DNA of 64,000 nucleotides, from contig CM074805.1 of the NCBI GenBank assembly GCA_037447605.1, positions 4,335,573 to 4,399,572 of the forward strand. The letters run 5' to 3'. The notes under the pieces were generated by a model that saw only the letters and a list, made by a program, of their open reading frames with translations, ran no database searches and was not told the DNA's origin. The translations under genes were made by a program, and so were the position numbers. Positions 61,047-64,000 of the stretch are shown here, piece after piece (the first letter of the stretch is position 1; each line of letters opens with the position of its first letter). The DNA is from Zygnema circumcarinatum. Lineage: Eukaryota > Streptophyta > Zygnematophyceae > Zygnematales > Zygnemataceae.

Positions 61047-62339
61047 TCACTCGCTTCGCACTTCCTCCAGCAGCGGACATGCTTGAAGAAGCCGAGCAGT
61101 CGATTCATAAGTCGCCCCTTCCATGCACCGTTGGTCACGACTCCAATAAACGACTCCTTTGTCCTTCTTCGAGTTTCCGCTGACCACAATTCTCTGAAGG
61201 CGGGGCAAGTTCAGCGCTTGACCATACACATAAGGTCCGTCCCGGAAATCCAAATAATCCGAAGGAACACACACTGTAAGAACTGTGGAGCTGCAATGTT
61301 GGAGGAAATTCTGCACAACTCCCTCTGCTAATGAAGGCCCGAAACTGAGATGAGTAACTGGCAGTCTCTTCTCAGGCAGAACCACGCGAGCCGGCTCAGA
61401 ATCCCACCGAGAAGGGATTGAATACAACCCCAAACGTACGTCCTTCAGTCCTTTTGCAGCCTTTACGGTAAAGGATTTAGGTATAAGTCCGACGACTAGT
61501 GACGTCAGTTCTGGGCACTTGATTTTGAGAGAATGCGTGCAAGTATCCACTCGAAGAGACTTCAAAGTCTTGTGTTTAATCTTGAGTTCATCGTGATATG
61601 GATTACATAATACATTATGTTGATATGAATTACAGAAGATTTCCAAGGTGGCAAGGTTCGGGAAAAGGTCAATCATGAGCTGTGGCTGATCCATAAAGCT
61701 CGTTGCTTCAAAAAACATGGACAGATTCTTCACATTCGTAAAAACACAATCTTGCACCGTGCTCAAAGACCTTCCCCGAAATTTCACCCCCCATTTTAGG
61801 GTTTCCAGGTTTGGGCAGTCTGTCAGAGCCTTCACCTTTGACACAGTCGGCCGTATTGGCTCACTTATACAGACTTCAGTCAAGGCGTCCTTCATTTCTG
61901 AGGGCAAAAGTCCAATTGCCACAGGAGAAAAGGCCCAGTCTACTGCAAGCTTCGTAACATTTGGAAAGCGAATAAAGATTTTTTTAAGGCGTTTGTTCAG
62001 GAGAGGTTTGGAGACATAGCGCTTAGAGGAGCCTTCCTTGCCACCCTTCAGCTTCTCGAGATCGATCCGCAGAACGGTTACTTCTCGGAGCGCTGCATGG
62101 AACGCCCTGCAGACCTGCGAAAGCTGCAGGAGCCGGCGAAGACTACCTCCTGTAGCGAGGGAGAAGATGCAGCTAAGGAGAGGAGCTGGAAGACGGCCAA
62201 ACTGCCCAAGCTCTCCCTCTCTCCGCCCTCCCTCTCCTCCTACCTTTCGTTCAATCTCATGCTGCTCCTTTCCTTCTCTCGCCCAAAACGCCCCTCCCTT
62301 TTCCCCAATCCTACCACGTTTTTTCCCTTGTTCTTCCAT
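61047..62339 (-). CDS. F-box / LRR-like protein, single exon
   Basis: An uninterrupted 430-codon frame from ATG 62339 to TGA 61047. The first 55 residues are charged and low-complexity, coded by the neighbouring GA-rich tract. Residues about 48-90 form an F-box (LPAPLLSCIFSLATGGSLRR, then LLQLSQVCRAFHAALREV). The rest reads as irregular leucine-rich repeats: LKKIFIRFPNVTKLAVDW, LTDCPNLETLKWGVKF, FTNVKNLSMFF, LFPNLATLEIFCNSY, KHKTLKSLRVDTCTHSLKI, CPELTSLVVGL and LNLPRLQRIVVSG. Such proteins usually bring substrates to an SCF ubiquitin ligase through SKP1; the substrate is unknown. No close ortholog name can be given. The frame may be cut short by a frameshift at its 3' end. Confidence 0.8.
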   Translation of the reverse strand: MEEQGKKRGRIGEKGGAFWAREGKEQHEIERKVGGEGGRREGELGQFGRLPAPLLSCIFSLATGGSLRRLLQLSQVCRAFHAALREVTVLRIDLEKLKGGKEGSSKRYVSKPLLNKRLKKIFIRFPNVTKLAVDWAFSPVAIGLLPSEMKDALTEVCISEPIRPTVSKVKALTDCPNLETLKWGVKFRGRSLSTVQDCVFTNVKNLSMFFEATSFMDQPQLMIDLFPNLATLEIFCNSYQHNVLCNPYHDELKIKHKTLKSLRVDTCTHSLKIKCPELTSLVVGLIPKSFTVKAAKGLKDVRLGLYSIPSRWDSEPARVVLPEKRLPVTHLSFGPSLAEGVVQNFLQHCSSTVLTVCVPSDYLDFRDGPYVYGQALNLPRLQRIVVSGNSKKDKGVVYWSRDQRCMEGATYESTARLLQACPLLEEVRSE

Positions 62340-62700
62340 CCTCTCCCCCGCTCTCCCTCACTTCCACCCTCGCTCTCTCCCTCTCCAACTCCCTCTGCTT
62401 CTCTCTCTCCCACGCTCTCCTCACTTTTCTCCCCCTCTCCCTCTCCACTCCCTCTGCTTCTCCCTCTCCCCCTCTCCCCCGCTCTCCCTCACTTCCCTCC
62501 CCCTCTCCCTCTCAACTCCCTCTGCTTCTTCCTCTCTCTCTCCCCTCCCCCTGCTTCTTCCTCTCTCTCTCCCCTCCCCTCCCCTCCCCTCCCCTCCCCT
62601 CCCCTCCCCTCCTCTCCCTCTCCCTCTCCCTCTCCCTCTCCCTCTCCCTCTACCACTCCCTCTGATTCTTCCTCTCCCTCCCTCCCCCTCTCCCTCTACC
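62216..62700. repeat. polypyrimidine region with CCCCT and CTCCCT arrays
   Basis: A CT-rich tract covers the start of the F-box gene and its upstream region. It contains about nine CCCCT units (about 62569-62611) and then CTCCCT hexamers (about 62613-62652). The first 120 bp of the F-box frame lie inside it. Confidence 0.85.
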
Positions 62701-62739
62701 TTCCGCTTGGCGCATGACCGCACTGTGACGTTTTTCATG

Positions 62740-63130
62740 ACGGCAGACTAGGGATGGCCCGCGTTATAAATTCCGAATATATTATATAATTTACAACGGG
62801 TTTAAAATTAGTAATATATTACAAAGTAAAACACTTTATTACATATATTATACCCACTCGTTTTGAACAATTAACGACCGTACGACCGTACTCGTACGGT
62901 CGTACCATACCAAAATTAGGTCGTTTTGGCGTTGGCGTTGCGAAATGCGTTCGTCTGGTTTTTTCTGTCTGCTCGTGCTCGGGCCGCAAAATACCGTACA
63001 GTCGTACGACCGTACATGTTGTAAAGGCGTTGTAAATTAATATATATCAGCCGTTATCTATTCGTCACAGTTGTATAATATAATATATAATATATAATCG
63101 TAACTAATCCATGTCTGCCGGGCAGACACA
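62740..63130. other. AT-rich intergenic DNA with palindromes
   Basis: AT-rich segments (TATATTATATAATTTAC; TATAATATAATATATAATAT) flank a perfect 26-bp hairpin at 62880-62905, in which GTACGACCGTAC is followed by TC and then its reverse complement GTACGGTCGTAC. A related CGTACGACCGTAC occurs at about 63003. A second palindrome, TGTCTGCC-G-GGCAGACA, is at 63112-63128. This may be the remains of a non-autonomous transposon, but I could not define its ends. Confidence 0.6.
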
Positions 63131-64000
63131 ACAAATCGATTGCTCTGCGTGGCAGAAAGTAATTCAGCGCCGTCAGTGCCGTCCGATCGAACCTTTTTCA
63201 GCCGTCGATGTCACGTGTTAAAGATGGAAAAGATTCAAGATCCGTTCGATCGATTTTGCGTCCGCGCGTGCGCCGAAGTCTGGGATCGAAGTCAAGGGGC
63301 GAATATAAAGAGAGAAGATGAGGGACGGAGAGAGCGCGTGGCAGAGAGGGAGTGACGGGTCGCCGAGAGGGAGGCTAGAGAGGAGCTGACCTGAAATGTA
63401 GACTTTCTAGAGAATCTTAATAATATTGCACAGAAATTGAATCTTACAAGGAGGCCGAATAAAGTAAATATAACTATGTAATCGTTTAATACGATTCTGT
63501 TTGTTTACCTGCTGTAATTTTTTAGTGCAGGGGGCTTTTCTAAGGGAAACCCTAGAAAAAAGTGGTGGGTTATTGGAGAAAAGGATGTGAACTCGTATAG
63601 GAGCTGTTTGAGGAACGGCAGAAGGAGGGGGAGTTGCTGCAGAGCAAGGTCTGGCTGAACGACCGCTCATAATGCTTAGTCTTAATTCTTTTTTTAATAA
63701 AATAAAAACATTTCCTGTTCCCTGAAAGGTCCTTGTTTGCTATCATTACTTGTGTGCCAGCTGTAAGGGCTTACTCTCGCGCCGAATTTAACTGCAGACT
63801 GAGCTTCAAGACGAGTTTCAACGAGTGGGAGAGAGAGTTGGATGATTATTTAAAATGGAGGAGAGGCCTCCCAACTTTTTTCTGGGGCTGTTGGGGCTTT
63901 TGTGGTTTTCCGCATTTTTTGGGTTTTTGGATTTTATCTTCATGATAGTGAGAGATTCGGAGAAGCTGAAGGTGTTGAGGGTTGAACTTGAGGAAGAGGA
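63131..64000. other. window end, no gene assigned
   Basis: Mixed sequence. A plus frame near 63730-63945 (FKTSFNEWERELDDYLKWR) looks weakly codon-like after a possible acceptor, and the sequence continues past the window edge, so a gene may start or be cut here. Another possible exon ends at 64000 (EKLKVLRVELEEE). I recognise no domain. Confidence 0.3.

Noticed and set aside
62038-62751. Plus-strand Ser/Pro/Leu-rich ORFs
   Set aside because: They are antisense to the F-box gene start and to CT arrays.

Overview
The window reads as nuclear DNA of a plant-lineage eukaryote (streptophyte). Genes are split by many short GT-AG introns. The recognisable products are typical of green plants: a villin with six gelsolin repeats, linker and headpiece; a GAT1-like amino-acid transporter; a DOT2/SART1 splicing factor; an AAE13/ACSF3-type malonyl-CoA synthetase; and a Golgi-type fucosyltransferase-like protein. 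Promoters carry G-boxes, TGACGTCA sites and telo-box motifs. I cannot name the species. A non-flowering streptophyte (alga or bryophyte) is my guess, because several proteins differ clearly from the flowering-plant forms I know. Introns and intergenic DNA are rich in GA/CT tracts, which create many false ORFs.

Layout, left to right: GGGAGA repeat (1-117); putative fucosyltransferase-like gene (+, 293-3120); two-domain GH24 (phage-type) lysozyme-like secreted protein (-, 3395-5526); G-box cluster (5730-6186); poorly resolved hypothetical gene(s) (+, 6898-8708); villin (-, 9434-16756); 24-bp minisatellite (about 17521-17686); ELP3, the Elongator catalytic subunit (-, 18293-22438); VPS15/PIK3R4 (+, 22921-32755); SART1/Snu66/DOT2 tri-snRNP protein (-, 34205-40833); mitochondrial elongation factor G (+, 41323-49012), with a MITE-like element in one intron; AAAP-family transporter (-, 50123-54106); malonyl-CoA synthetase-like acyl-activating enzyme (+, about 54897-60097); F-box/LRR-like protein (-, 61047-62339); then AT-rich DNA with palindromes and nothing I can assign.

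From 18 kb onward the genes form head-to-head pairs sharing short promoters: ELP3/VPS15 (482 bp between start codons), SART1/mtEF-G (489 bp) and transporter/malonyl-CoA synthetase (about 790 bp). The pairs meet each other tail-to-tail. Most are housekeeping genes for tRNA modification, PI3K/autophagy, pre-mRNA splicing, organelle translation and mitochondrial acyl-CoA metabolism. They form no operon or shared pathway.

The most notable points are the two-domain lysozyme gene, whose second domain lacks the central exon and is joined through a GC-AG intron; two introns with U12-type signals (AT-AC in the synthetase gene, GTATCCTTT in villin); a 631-bp TA-flanked MITE in the EF-G gene; a cluster of six CACGTG boxes; and a 53-bp minisatellite ending at a villin 5' splice site. 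I found no tRNA, rRNA, CRISPR or viral genes. All exon boundaries were read by eye from splice consensus, frame and family conservation.
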